64,000 bases of DNA from Gemmata massiliana (GTDB lineage Bacteria; Planctomycetota; Planctomycetia; Gemmatales; Gemmataceae). Below are positions 18,027-25,195 of the stretch, in pieces. The notes under the pieces are model-generated. The model had not been told where the DNA came from, made no database searches, and was given only the letters and a program-made list of their open reading frames with translations. Each line of letters begins with the position of its first letter. Position 1 is the stretch's first letter. The translations under genes were made by a program, and so were the position numbers. The stretch covers positions 9,507,738-9,571,737 of the forward strand of contig NZ_LR593886.1 of the NCBI RefSeq assembly GCF_901538265.1, given 5' to 3'.

Positions 18027-20675
18027 TCACTGCCTCGTGATCGTCTCGTGCAGGTTCAGGATCACGCGGCACACGCTCACCCACGCGGAAAGCTCCTCGG
18101 GCTTCGTATCTTTGGGCGCCGGCATGTCGCCGATCGCGAGGAGCTTCTTCGCGTCGTCCGGCTTGTCTGCGAACTGCTTGCGGTGCTTGTTCAGCACACT
18201 CAGCAGTACCTGAGTCTCCTCGGGCTTGGCGGCGCGACCGGTGGCCCGCTCGAACGCCCACGCTATTTTCGCGTCGTCGGTCGCGCCGCCGTCCTTCAGT
18301 GTTTTGGCCGCGAACGCCTTGGCCGCTTCCACGAACTCCGGGTCGTTGAGCAGCACGAGCGCCTGCTGCGGGATGTTCGACTTTGCCCGGTCGCAGGTAC
18401 ACTCCTCGCGACTCGGCGCATCGAACGCGACCATCGCCGGGTGCGGGAACGTGCGCTGCCAGTGCGTGTACATCCCGCGCCGGTACACCTTGTCCCCCGC
18501 ATCCTTCTGCCACTCGCGCACCGGGAAGTTGAGCGCGGCCCAGTACCCGGCCGGCTGGTAGGGCTTCACACTCGGACCGCCGATTTGTGAGTTCAGCAGC
18601 CCGCTCACGGACAGTGCGGTATCGCGGATGAACTCGGCGTCGAGGCGCTGGCGCGTTTGGCGCGCGAACAGCTTGTTCACCGGGTCGCGCTCGCGGACTG
18701 CGGGCGTTTCCACCGACGATTGCCGGTACGTCGCCGATGTGACCATCAGCCGAACGAGGTGCTTCACGTCCCACGGCGAAGAACCTATCCCCCCGGCCCC
18801 CTTCCCTAGGAAGGAAGGGGGAGCAGAACCCTCGATGCTTTTTAGCCCCTCTCCCCCTGGGGGAGGGGTTGGGGAGGGGTTTGAGAACTCGCTCGCGAGC
18901 CAGTCGAGCAGTTCAGGGTGCGTCGGCTGCTCGCCCTGAATGCCCGTTTCTTCGAGCGAGCGGGCGATGCCGTAGCCGAAGAAGAGGCGCCAGAGCCGGT
19001 TGACCGTGGCGCGTGCGACGAGCGGGTTCTCGGCAGAGACAGTCCACTTCGCGAGATCGAGCCGGGTGTAACGCCCCGTTCCGCCTGCGAGTGGCGGAAG
19101 CGGCGGCAAGAACCCGGGAGTACTCGGTTTCACGACCGGGCCGGTTTCATCGAGCCAGTTGCCGCGAGGTAAGACGCGCACCGTGCGCGGCGAACCGCTG
19201 ATGGAGATGAGCACGTGCGGCAGGGCGTTCTCGAAATCCGCTCGTGCCTTTGTCGCGGCAGCGAAGGCGTCGCGCTCAGATTTAAGATCGGGCGCATTGT
19301 CGCGTGCAAAGGTCACGAGGCGCCCGTTCTCTGCCGCAGTTCGCTTATCGGCGGCCTTCGTGAGAATTGCCTTCACATCGTTGGGAACTGTAACCGTCGC
19401 GCCCTTTTTGTCGGGCTTCGGGCTGGACCACTTCTCCACGTCCTCGAACGCCTTCGCACCCCCAGCAAATTTCTTCGCGGCGGCATCGAGTTTCGCCTGA
19501 ACTGCGGGGACGGCACTGGTCAGGCGCTTGAGTTCGGCTTCCTGTTCGGGCGAGGACGGTACGGGCACACCGGGACCGCGGTTACCGATCGCGGGTTCCT
19601 GAATGTCGGCGAAGAACGCGGCCATCGCGTAGAAATCGGCCTGGGTGTACGGGTCGAACTTGTGATTGTGGCACTCCGCACACATGAGCGTGCCACCGAG
19701 CCACACCTGCCCGAAGTTCCGCACGCGGTCGGCTGCGTACTTCGCCTCGTACTCCTTCGCCTGCGCCCCGCCCTCTTCGGTCGTTTGCAACAGGCGGTTG
19801 TAGGCACTCGCGACCTTCTGCTCCATTGTCGCGTTGGGCAACAGATCCCCCGCGAGTTGTTCGATGGTGAACTGGTCGAACCGCTTGTTCGTGTTGAAGC
19901 TCCGGATGACGTAGTCGCGGTACGGCGACACGTTAATGGGGTTGTCGCTGTGATAGCCCGCGGAGTCCGCGAACCGCACGAGGTCCAACCACCACACCGC
20001 CATGCGCTCGCCGTAGTGCGGCGACGCGAACAGTTTCTCGACGAGGTTCTCGTAAGCCTTCGGGTCTTTGTCGTTCACGAACGCCCGCACGTCTTCCGGC
20101 TTCGGCGGCAGCCCGGTGAGGTCGAACGACAGTCGGCGGATCAGCGTAACGCGGTCCGCTTCCTTCGCGGGTGCAACGCCCTCTTTTTCCAGTCGCGTGC
20201 GGATGAACGCATCGATCGGGTTCGCGGATTGGGCTTTGATTTTCGGAACGTCCGGTCGGTTCACCAGCACGAACGACCAGTGCTCGGAATACTTCGCCCC
20301 GTCCGCGATCCACTTCCGCAGCGTTTTGATTTGTGCTTCGGTGAGCGGCGGCTTCTTGGACTTCGCGGGCGGCATTCGCTGTTCGGGATCGGTCGTGCAG
20401 ATGCGGGTGAACACTTCGCTCGCGTCCGGCTTCCCCGGAACGAGGGCGCCTGATTTAATCGCGTCCTCGCGCACGTCCAGTCGCAACTTCGCTTTGCGGA
20501 CCTTTTCGTCCGGCCCGTGGCACGCGAAGCACTGGCTCGACAGAATGGGGCGCACGTCACGTGCGAAATCGACCGGGGGATCGGCCGGCGTTTGTGGCTG
20601 CTCGCCCAATCCTTCGGTGGGTTGGAAGAGGGGCACGAGCAAAAGGGCGCATGCGAGGGTGATGAAAGATCGCAT
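18027..20675 (-). CDS. Planctomycete cytochrome C (PSCyt1)/DUF1549/DUF1553 protein
   Basis: About 882 residues from an ATG at 20675 that gives a good signal peptide (MRSFITLACALLLVPLFQP); an upstream in-frame start at 20717 is less likely. Order: PSCyt1 haem-binding motif 'LSSQCFACHGPDEKVRKA', DUF1549 with 'RRLSFDLTGLPPKPEDVRAF' and 'HYGERMAVWWLDLVRFADS', a second CxxCH ('LMCAECHNHKFDPYTQADFY'), then DUF1553 with 'ATVNRLWRLFFGYGIARSLE' and 'QALVLLNDPEFVEAAKAFA'. Residues encoded by 18774-18884 are a 37-codon in-frame palindromic insertion absent from the paralogue at 61763. It pairs with the DUF1501 gene downstream. The family is exported and of unproven function. Confidence 0.9.
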   Translation of the reverse strand: MRSFITLACALLLVPLFQPTEGLGEQPQTPADPPVDFARDVRPILSSQCFACHGPDEKVRKAKLRLDVREDAIKSGALVPGKPDASEVFTRICTTDPEQRMPPAKSKKPPLTEAQIKTLRKWIADGAKYSEHWSFVLVNRPDVPKIKAQSANPIDAFIRTRLEKEGVAPAKEADRVTLIRRLSFDLTGLPPKPEDVRAFVNDKDPKAYENLVEKLFASPHYGERMAVWWLDLVRFADSAGYHSDNPINVSPYRDYVIRSFNTNKRFDQFTIEQLAGDLLPNATMEQKVASAYNRLLQTTEEGGAQAKEYEAKYAADRVRNFGQVWLGGTLMCAECHNHKFDPYTQADFYAMAAFFADIQEPAIGNRGPGVPVPSSPEQEAELKRLTSAVPAVQAKLDAAAKKFAGGAKAFEDVEKWSSPKPDKKGATVTVPNDVKAILTKAADKRTAAENGRLVTFARDNAPDLKSERDAFAAATKARADFENALPHVLISISGSPRTVRVLPRGNWLDETGPVVKPSTPGFLPPLPPLAGGTGRYTRLDLAKWTVSAENPLVARATVNRLWRLFFGYGIARSLEETGIQGEQPTHPELLDWLASEFSNPSPTPPPGGEGLKSIEGSAPPSFLGKGAGGIGSSPWDVKHLVRLMVTSATYRQSSVETPAVRERDPVNKLFARQTRQRLDAEFIRDTALSVSGLLNSQIGGPSVKPYQPAGYWAALNFPVREWQKDAGDKVYRRGMYTHWQRTFPHPAMVAFDAPSREECTCDRAKSNIPQQALVLLNDPEFVEAAKAFAAKTLKDGGATDDAKIAWAFERATGRAAKPEETQVLLSVLNKHRKQFADKPDDAKKLLAIGDMPAPKDTKPEELSAWVSVCRVILNLHETITRQ
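18774..18884. repeat. Palindromic repeat inserted in frame in the DUF1553 gene
   Basis: 111 bases made of two GC-rich palindromes: CCCCCTTCC..AAGGGGG at about 18798-18822 and CCCCTCTCCCCC..GGGGGAGGGG at about 18846-18869. It encodes a Pro/Gly/Ser stretch between 'LLDWLASEF' and 'WDVKHLV', where the paralogue at 61763-64000 has only four residues. Length divisible by three keeps the frame open. Confidence 0.7.
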
Positions 20676-20836
20676 GATGAGTGGTCGGTGGGGAGGCGAA
20701 TTCGGTGAGGTTGGCATTATACTGGTGCCGGCCGCTTGAACGCGAGACTTGTTCCGCCGTCTTTGTCTCGTTGTTTCCTCTCCGGCTCGTCACGAATCCC
20801 GTACACAGACACCGCACACCACTTCGAGGAGGGGTC

Positions 20837-23182
20837 ATGCGCTGCTTCGTTGCCGTCTTCGCGCTCTGTGCGCTCGGTCCGCCCGTATTCGCGCAGCCGT
20901 CCGTTCCGGCCGCCGAGCCGTACCGCGCCGCGGTCGCGGAACTGGAAAAGCTCATCAAGCACGAGGTGGACGACAAAAAATTGCCTGCTCTCTCGATCGC
21001 GCTCGTGGACGATCAGAAGGTCGTATGGGCCGCGGGCTACGGGTTCCAGGACCGCGAGAAGAAGATCCCCGCGACGGCCGAAACCGTGTACCGCGTCGGG
21101 TCGGTGTCGAAGTTGTTTACTGATGTCGCGGTGATGCAATTGGTCGAGGAGAGGAAGCTCGATCTCGACGCACCGGTGGCGAAGTATATTCCCGACTTCA
21201 AGCCCACTTACAAGGATGGCGAGAAGCAGATTACGCTGCGGATGCTGATGTCGCACCGCTCGGGGCTGATCCGCGAACCACCGGTCGGCAACTACTTCGA
21301 CCCGACCGAACCGGGAGTCGAAAAGACCGTTGCGAGCCTGAACGGGATCGGCCTGATCTACCCGCCCGAATCGCGCATCAAGTATTCCAACGCCGCTATC
21401 GGCGTGGTCGGGTACACGCTCCAGAAATCACAAAACGAGCAATTCGAGAAATACGTTCAGCGCCGCGTGCTCGAACCGCTCGGCATGAGCGCGAGCTCGT
21501 TCCTACCGACGCCCGAGGTGAAGAAGCGCCTCGCGGACGCGATGATGTGGACGTACCAGGGGCGCGAATTCCCCGCGCCGACATTTGAACTCGGTGAAGC
21601 GCCCGCGGGCTGCATGTATTCGACCGTGCTCGATCTCGCGAAGTTCCAGTCGTGCCTCTTCACCGGCGGGAAACTCGGCGACAAAGTGTTCCTCAAACCG
21701 GAAACGCTCGCGGAGATGTTCCGACCGCAGTTCTCGGAGAAGGGAACCAAGAACGGCTTCGGCCTCGGCTTCTCGCTCGGAGAATTTGAAGGCAAGCCGC
21801 GCGTCGGGCACGGCGGAGCGATCTACGGCTTCGCAACAACCTTTGTCGCACTCCCGGGAGAGAAAATCGGCGCGGTGGTGGTCGCGTCGCGTGACGTATC
21901 GAACGCGGTGACGGGGCGTATCGCGGACGACGCACTGCGCCAGATGCTCGCGGCGAAATCGGGCAAGCCGCTACCGAAGATCGACATGAGCGAACCACTC
22001 ACAACGGACAAAGCCGTCGCGCTGGCCGGCCGTTACCGCGCGGGCGAGCGCTGGGCGGACGTGTTCGAGTCCGGCGGGCGCGCGTTCTTCGAGCCGGATC
22101 GCGGCGGCGCGCGGATGCAGCTCCGGAAGTTCGGGAACGGGCTGGTTGCGGACGATACTCAGGTGTGGGGCAACAAACTCGGTCTTGCCGACGGCAAAAT
22201 CACGAACGGGAAGCTCACGTTCGAGAAGGAGAAGCCGGCACTCACTCCCCCCGCGGAACCGCCGAGCAAGTATAAGGGGCTAATCGGCGAGTACGGCTGG
22301 GACCACCTCCCGCTGTACATTTACGAGCGCGACGGGAAACTCCACGCTCTGATCGAGCTGACCGAAATCGATCCGCTCACTGAAGAATCGGAGAACGTGT
22401 TCGCGTTCCCCGCGGACCGCGGGATGTATCACGGCGAGAAACTCGTTTTCACACGCGACGCGACCGGGCGTGCCACCAAGGTGACGTCCGCGAGCGTCGT
22501 CATGGAGCGCCGAAAGCTCGACGGCGAGAACGGCGAAACGTTCAAGATCAAGTCCGTGCGCCCACTCGCGGATCTGCGCAAAGAGGCGCTCGCGGCCAAG
22601 CCGCCCGTCGAACGAGGCGAGTTCCTGAAACCGGAACTGATCGACCTCGCGACCATCGACGGGGTGAAGTTCGACATCCGCTACGCGACTGACAACAACT
22701 TCCTCAGCACGCCGTTCTACTCGTCCGCGAAAGCGTACATGCAGAAGCCCGCGGCCGACGCGCTGGCCCGCGTGCATGCGAAACTGAAGGAACAGGGGTA
22801 CGGGCTACTCGTCTTCGATGCGTACCGCCCCTGGTACGTCACCAAGATGTTCTGGGACGCGGCCCCGGAGAAGTTCCACGGCTTCGTGGCGGACCCGTCG
22901 AAGGGGTCGCGGCACAATCGGGGTTGCGCGGTGGATCTCACGCTGTACGACTTGAAGACCGGTAAGGTCGTCGAGATGGTGAGCGGCTACGACGAGTTCT
23001 CGGACCGCGCGTTCCCGGACTACATGGGTGGCACGTCCCGGCAGCGCTGGCACCGCGAGCTACTCCGCTCCGCAATGCACGCAGAAGGGTTCACGGTGTA
23101 CGAAGAGGAGTGGTGGCACTTCGACTACAAGGACTGGAAGAAGTACCCCATCCTGAACAAGACGTTCGAGGAACTGAAATAG
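20837..23182 (+). CDS. Class C beta-lactamase-fold serine hydrolase fused to VanX-type D-Ala-D-Ala dipeptidase
   Basis: 781 residues from an ATG preceded by GAGGAGGGG; the frame is open upstream to 20681. A signal peptide (MRCFVAVFALCALGPPVFA) is followed by a serine beta-lactamase/transpeptidase-fold domain with SVSK (S89-K92), YSN (Y183-N185) and 'GHGGAIYGF'. A middle domain of about 190 residues follows, then a C-terminal M15D dipeptidase with VanX zinc residues H693 and D700 ('SRHNRGCAVDLTLYD') and E758/H761 ('EEWWHFDY'), spaced as in VanX. Both parts act on D-Ala-D-Ala ends, so the fusion may trim peptidoglycan stem peptides or salvage D-Ala. Probably periplasmic. Activity is inferred from the residues. 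Confidence 0.9.
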   Translation: MRCFVAVFALCALGPPVFAQPSVPAAEPYRAAVAELEKLIKHEVDDKKLPALSIALVDDQKVVWAAGYGFQDREKKIPATAETVYRVGSVSKLFTDVAVMQLVEERKLDLDAPVAKYIPDFKPTYKDGEKQITLRMLMSHRSGLIREPPVGNYFDPTEPGVEKTVASLNGIGLIYPPESRIKYSNAAIGVVGYTLQKSQNEQFEKYVQRRVLEPLGMSASSFLPTPEVKKRLADAMMWTYQGREFPAPTFELGEAPAGCMYSTVLDLAKFQSCLFTGGKLGDKVFLKPETLAEMFRPQFSEKGTKNGFGLGFSLGEFEGKPRVGHGGAIYGFATTFVALPGEKIGAVVVASRDVSNAVTGRIADDALRQMLAAKSGKPLPKIDMSEPLTTDKAVALAGRYRAGERWADVFESGGRAFFEPDRGGARMQLRKFGNGLVADDTQVWGNKLGLADGKITNGKLTFEKEKPALTPPAEPPSKYKGLIGEYGWDHLPLYIYERDGKLHALIELTEIDPLTEESENVFAFPADRGMYHGEKLVFTRDATGRATKVTSASVVMERRKLDGENGETFKIKSVRPLADLRKEALAAKPPVERGEFLKPELIDLATIDGVKFDIRYATDNNFLSTPFYSSAKAYMQKPAADALARVHAKLKEQGYGLLVFDAYRPWYVTKMFWDAAPEKFHGFVADPSKGSRHNRGCAVDLTLYDLKTGKVVEMVSGYDEFSDRAFPDYMGGTSRQRWHRELLRSAMHAEGFTVYEEEWWHFDYKDWKKYPILNKTFEELK

Positions 23183-23183
23183 A

Positions 23184-23222
23184 AACGATACGGCCCCGGT
23201 TCACTGCCGGGGCCGTATCGTT
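23184..23222. terminator. Bidirectional terminator between convergent genes
   Basis: A perfect 16-bp stem (23184-23199 with 23207-23222), 7-nt loop, with As on the left and TTTTAAAA on the right, so it can end transcripts from both the lactamase-VanX gene and the convergent 23239 gene. Confidence 0.9.
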
Positions 23223-23238
23223 TTAAAATTCCACCGAA

Positions 23239-24012
23239 CTAGCGGTTCGCCAGGTCACGCGGCATTGGCGCGACTTCAAGCTCATTCTCCTCTTCGCGCC
23301 CGGGGCGCCCCGGGCCGCGTTCGCCGGGGAACCCGCCGCGACCGCTCGGCCCCATACCCGGGAAGCCACCCGGCCCACCGAAGCCGCCCGGTCCCCGACT
23401 ACCCGACCCCACGCCCGGACCGCCGGGGAAGCCGCCGCGACCAGGACCGCCCGGCCCCATGCCACGTTGCCCGCCCGGGCCACCCGGCCCGCGCTGTCCC
23501 ATCGGCCCCATCCCGGGTCCACCGGAGAACCCCGGGCCACGCATGCCACCTCCGAATCCGGGGCGCCCGGGTTGATCGGTATGAGCCGGGTGGTGCCCGT
23601 GGATCGCGTGGATCAACTTGCGGGCCGCGACCGCCTTGGCGGGATCGTCACCGTCGGCCAGTTTCTGGAGCGCCGGGAGAGCGGCTGGGCCGACTGCCAC
23701 AATCGCCCCGCGGGCGCTGTCGCGCACCGTGTCGTGCGGGTCGGTGATCTTTTCGAGCAACACCTTCAGCCACGCATCCACCACCGCGTCGCTCTTCGGC
23801 GCCGGGGGCAGCCCCCTCTTGTCTTCGATCTTCTTCTTGTCTTCGACCTTCTTTTGCTCGACCTTCTCTTCGGCCTTTTTGCCGCCCTTACCGAACTGGC
23901 CCTTCCCGCCGAACGGCGGTTGGTTGCCGTCTGGAGCGGCCGTCACGACCGCGGCCCCCACGAGTCCCAGAACCAGAGCGGCCGGGGCCAACACTTTTGA
24001 AACCCAGAACAT
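23239..24012 (-). CDS. Exported HEAT-like repeat protein with Gly/Pro-rich tail
   Basis: 257 residues from 'MFWVSKVLAPAALVLGLVGA', with GGAGA upstream of the ATG; a longer frame reaches 24066. After the signal peptide comes a Lys/Glu-rich linker (EEKVEQKKVEDKKKIEDK), then one or two HEAT-like helices ('KITDPHDTVRDSARGAIVAV', 'PAALPALQKLADGDDPAKAV'), and a tail of about 100 residues dominated by Gly, Pro, Arg and Met (FGGGMRGPGFSGGPGMGPMG). A similar Gly-Pro tract occurs in the kinase at 25196. It is divergent from the sigma factor 208 bases away, so shared regulation is possible. Function unknown. Confidence 0.7.
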   Translation of the reverse strand: MFWVSKVLAPAALVLGLVGAAVVTAAPDGNQPPFGGKGQFGKGGKKAEEKVEQKKVEDKKKIEDKRGLPPAPKSDAVVDAWLKVLLEKITDPHDTVRDSARGAIVAVGPAALPALQKLADGDDPAKAVAARKLIHAIHGHHPAHTDQPGRPGFGGGMRGPGFSGGPGMGPMGQRGPGGPGGQRGMGPGGPGRGGFPGGPGVGSGSRGPGGFGGPGGFPGMGPSGRGGFPGERGPGRPGREEENELEVAPMPRDLANR

Positions 24013-24219
24013 CCCGTTTCTCCGCAGCGATAGGAGAGGACAACACGGGCGAATCGCAGCGCCCAAAGTGTCGCGTTCTCTGTCATAATGGAAAACGGCG
24101 ACCGGCCCCGGTCACGACTCCTTACTCAGACCGTTATCATTACTTGCGCCCGCGTTCGCGGTCGCGGGGGGTGGGCCGGAGCCGTTTATCTTCACACCAG
24201 CGCTGACGCGAGGAATACG

Positions 24220-24849
24220 ATGGCCGTCGAAGCGGAAGTGGAGATCGCGGAACTGCTCACCAAGGTGCGGGCCGGCGACCAGCAAGCCCTGGCAGAACTT
24301 TTCGCGCGGCACCGGAACAAGTTGCGCCGAATGGTCCAGCTCCGGCTCGACCACCGGCTCGCGGGCCGCGTGTCACCGTCGGACGTACTCCAGGAGGCGT
24401 ACATCGACGCCCTGAAGCGCGTCGACCACTACTTCGAGAAGCCGGACCAGCCGTTCTTCGGGTGGCTGCGGTTGATCGTCGGCCAGCGCCTCGCCGACGT
24501 CCACCGCGAGCACCTGGCCCAAAAGCGCGACGTGGGGCAAGAGGTGTCCATCAACCGCGGCGGGCCGACCACGGACTCGGCGTGCCTCGCGGCGTGCCTG
24601 CTCGGGAACGGGAGCAGCCCCAGCCACGCGGCAGCGCGAACGGAAGCGTTCACCCACCTGGAAGAAGCGCTCAACAGCATGGACGCGCTCGACCGCGAGG
24701 TGCTCGCGCTGCGCCACTTTGAAGAACTGAGCAACACCGAAACTGCGGCACTGCTCGGGGTTCAACCAGCCGCGGCGAGCAAGCGTTACGTCCGGGCACT
24801 GGCCCGCCTGAAACAGATCCTCGAAACGATCCCGGGCTTCGGCGGGTAA
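24220..24849 (+). CDS. ECF-type RNA polymerase sigma factor (planctomycete kinase-linked group)
   Basis: 209 residues from 'MAVEAEVEIAELLTKVRAGD' with AGGA just before it; the frame extends upstream to 24088 but without coding character. Region 2 is seen in 'LAELFARHRNKLRRMVQLRL', 'RVSPSDVLQEAYIDALKR' and 'PFFGWLRLIVGQRLADVHRE'. Region 4 is 'MDALDREVLALRHFEELSNT' plus a helix-turn-helix 'TETAALLGVQPAAASKRYVR'. There is no adjacent classical anti-sigma gene; the next gene on the same strand is a Ser/Thr kinase, an arrangement frequent in planctomycetes where the kinase is thought to control the sigma factor. Target promoters unknown. Confidence 0.92.
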   Translation: MAVEAEVEIAELLTKVRAGDQQALAELFARHRNKLRRMVQLRLDHRLAGRVSPSDVLQEAYIDALKRVDHYFEKPDQPFFGWLRLIVGQRLADVHREHLAQKRDVGQEVSINRGGPTTDSACLAACLLGNGSSPSHAAARTEAFTHLEEALNSMDALDREVLALRHFEELSNTETAALLGVQPAAASKRYVRALARLKQILETIPGFGG

Positions 24850-25002
24850 GAGATTTCATGCCACCGAGAGGTGCGCCCGCGCCTCGCATTCCTCACGCCC
24901 TCGTCCAATTCGCAACTTGTTTAGCGCCTCCGGGGTCGCCGCCCACGCGGTACGCTAGTTCAATTGCGGATAATTTGAAGCGAGCTGTGATCGCCGGGGC
25001 GC

Positions 25003-25119
25003 GCTCTTGAGTGTGGTCCGCTCGCTCCGCGAGCGGGGTTTGGACGCCCAAGTCTGTGAGATTGATGATTCGATTCGGAGTCTAACCGCTCGCGGAGCGA
25101 GCGGACCACACTCAAGAGC
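25003..25119. repeat. Inverted doublet, 34-bp perfect arms (REPIN-like)
   Basis: Left arm 25003-25036 and right arm 25086-25119 are exact reverse complements, separated by 49 bases. Each arm contains GTGG followed by an internal hairpin (CCGCTCGC..GCGAGCGG). It lies in the 346-base gap between the sigma factor and kinase genes. The rest of the gap shows no gene. Confidence 0.85.
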
Positions 25120-25195
25120 ACCGTGGTTCGTTCGCTCACTACATAATTTCCGAAGACCATGCGCCCGCTCTTTCGGGTGAAGAAAGCGGCCGATT

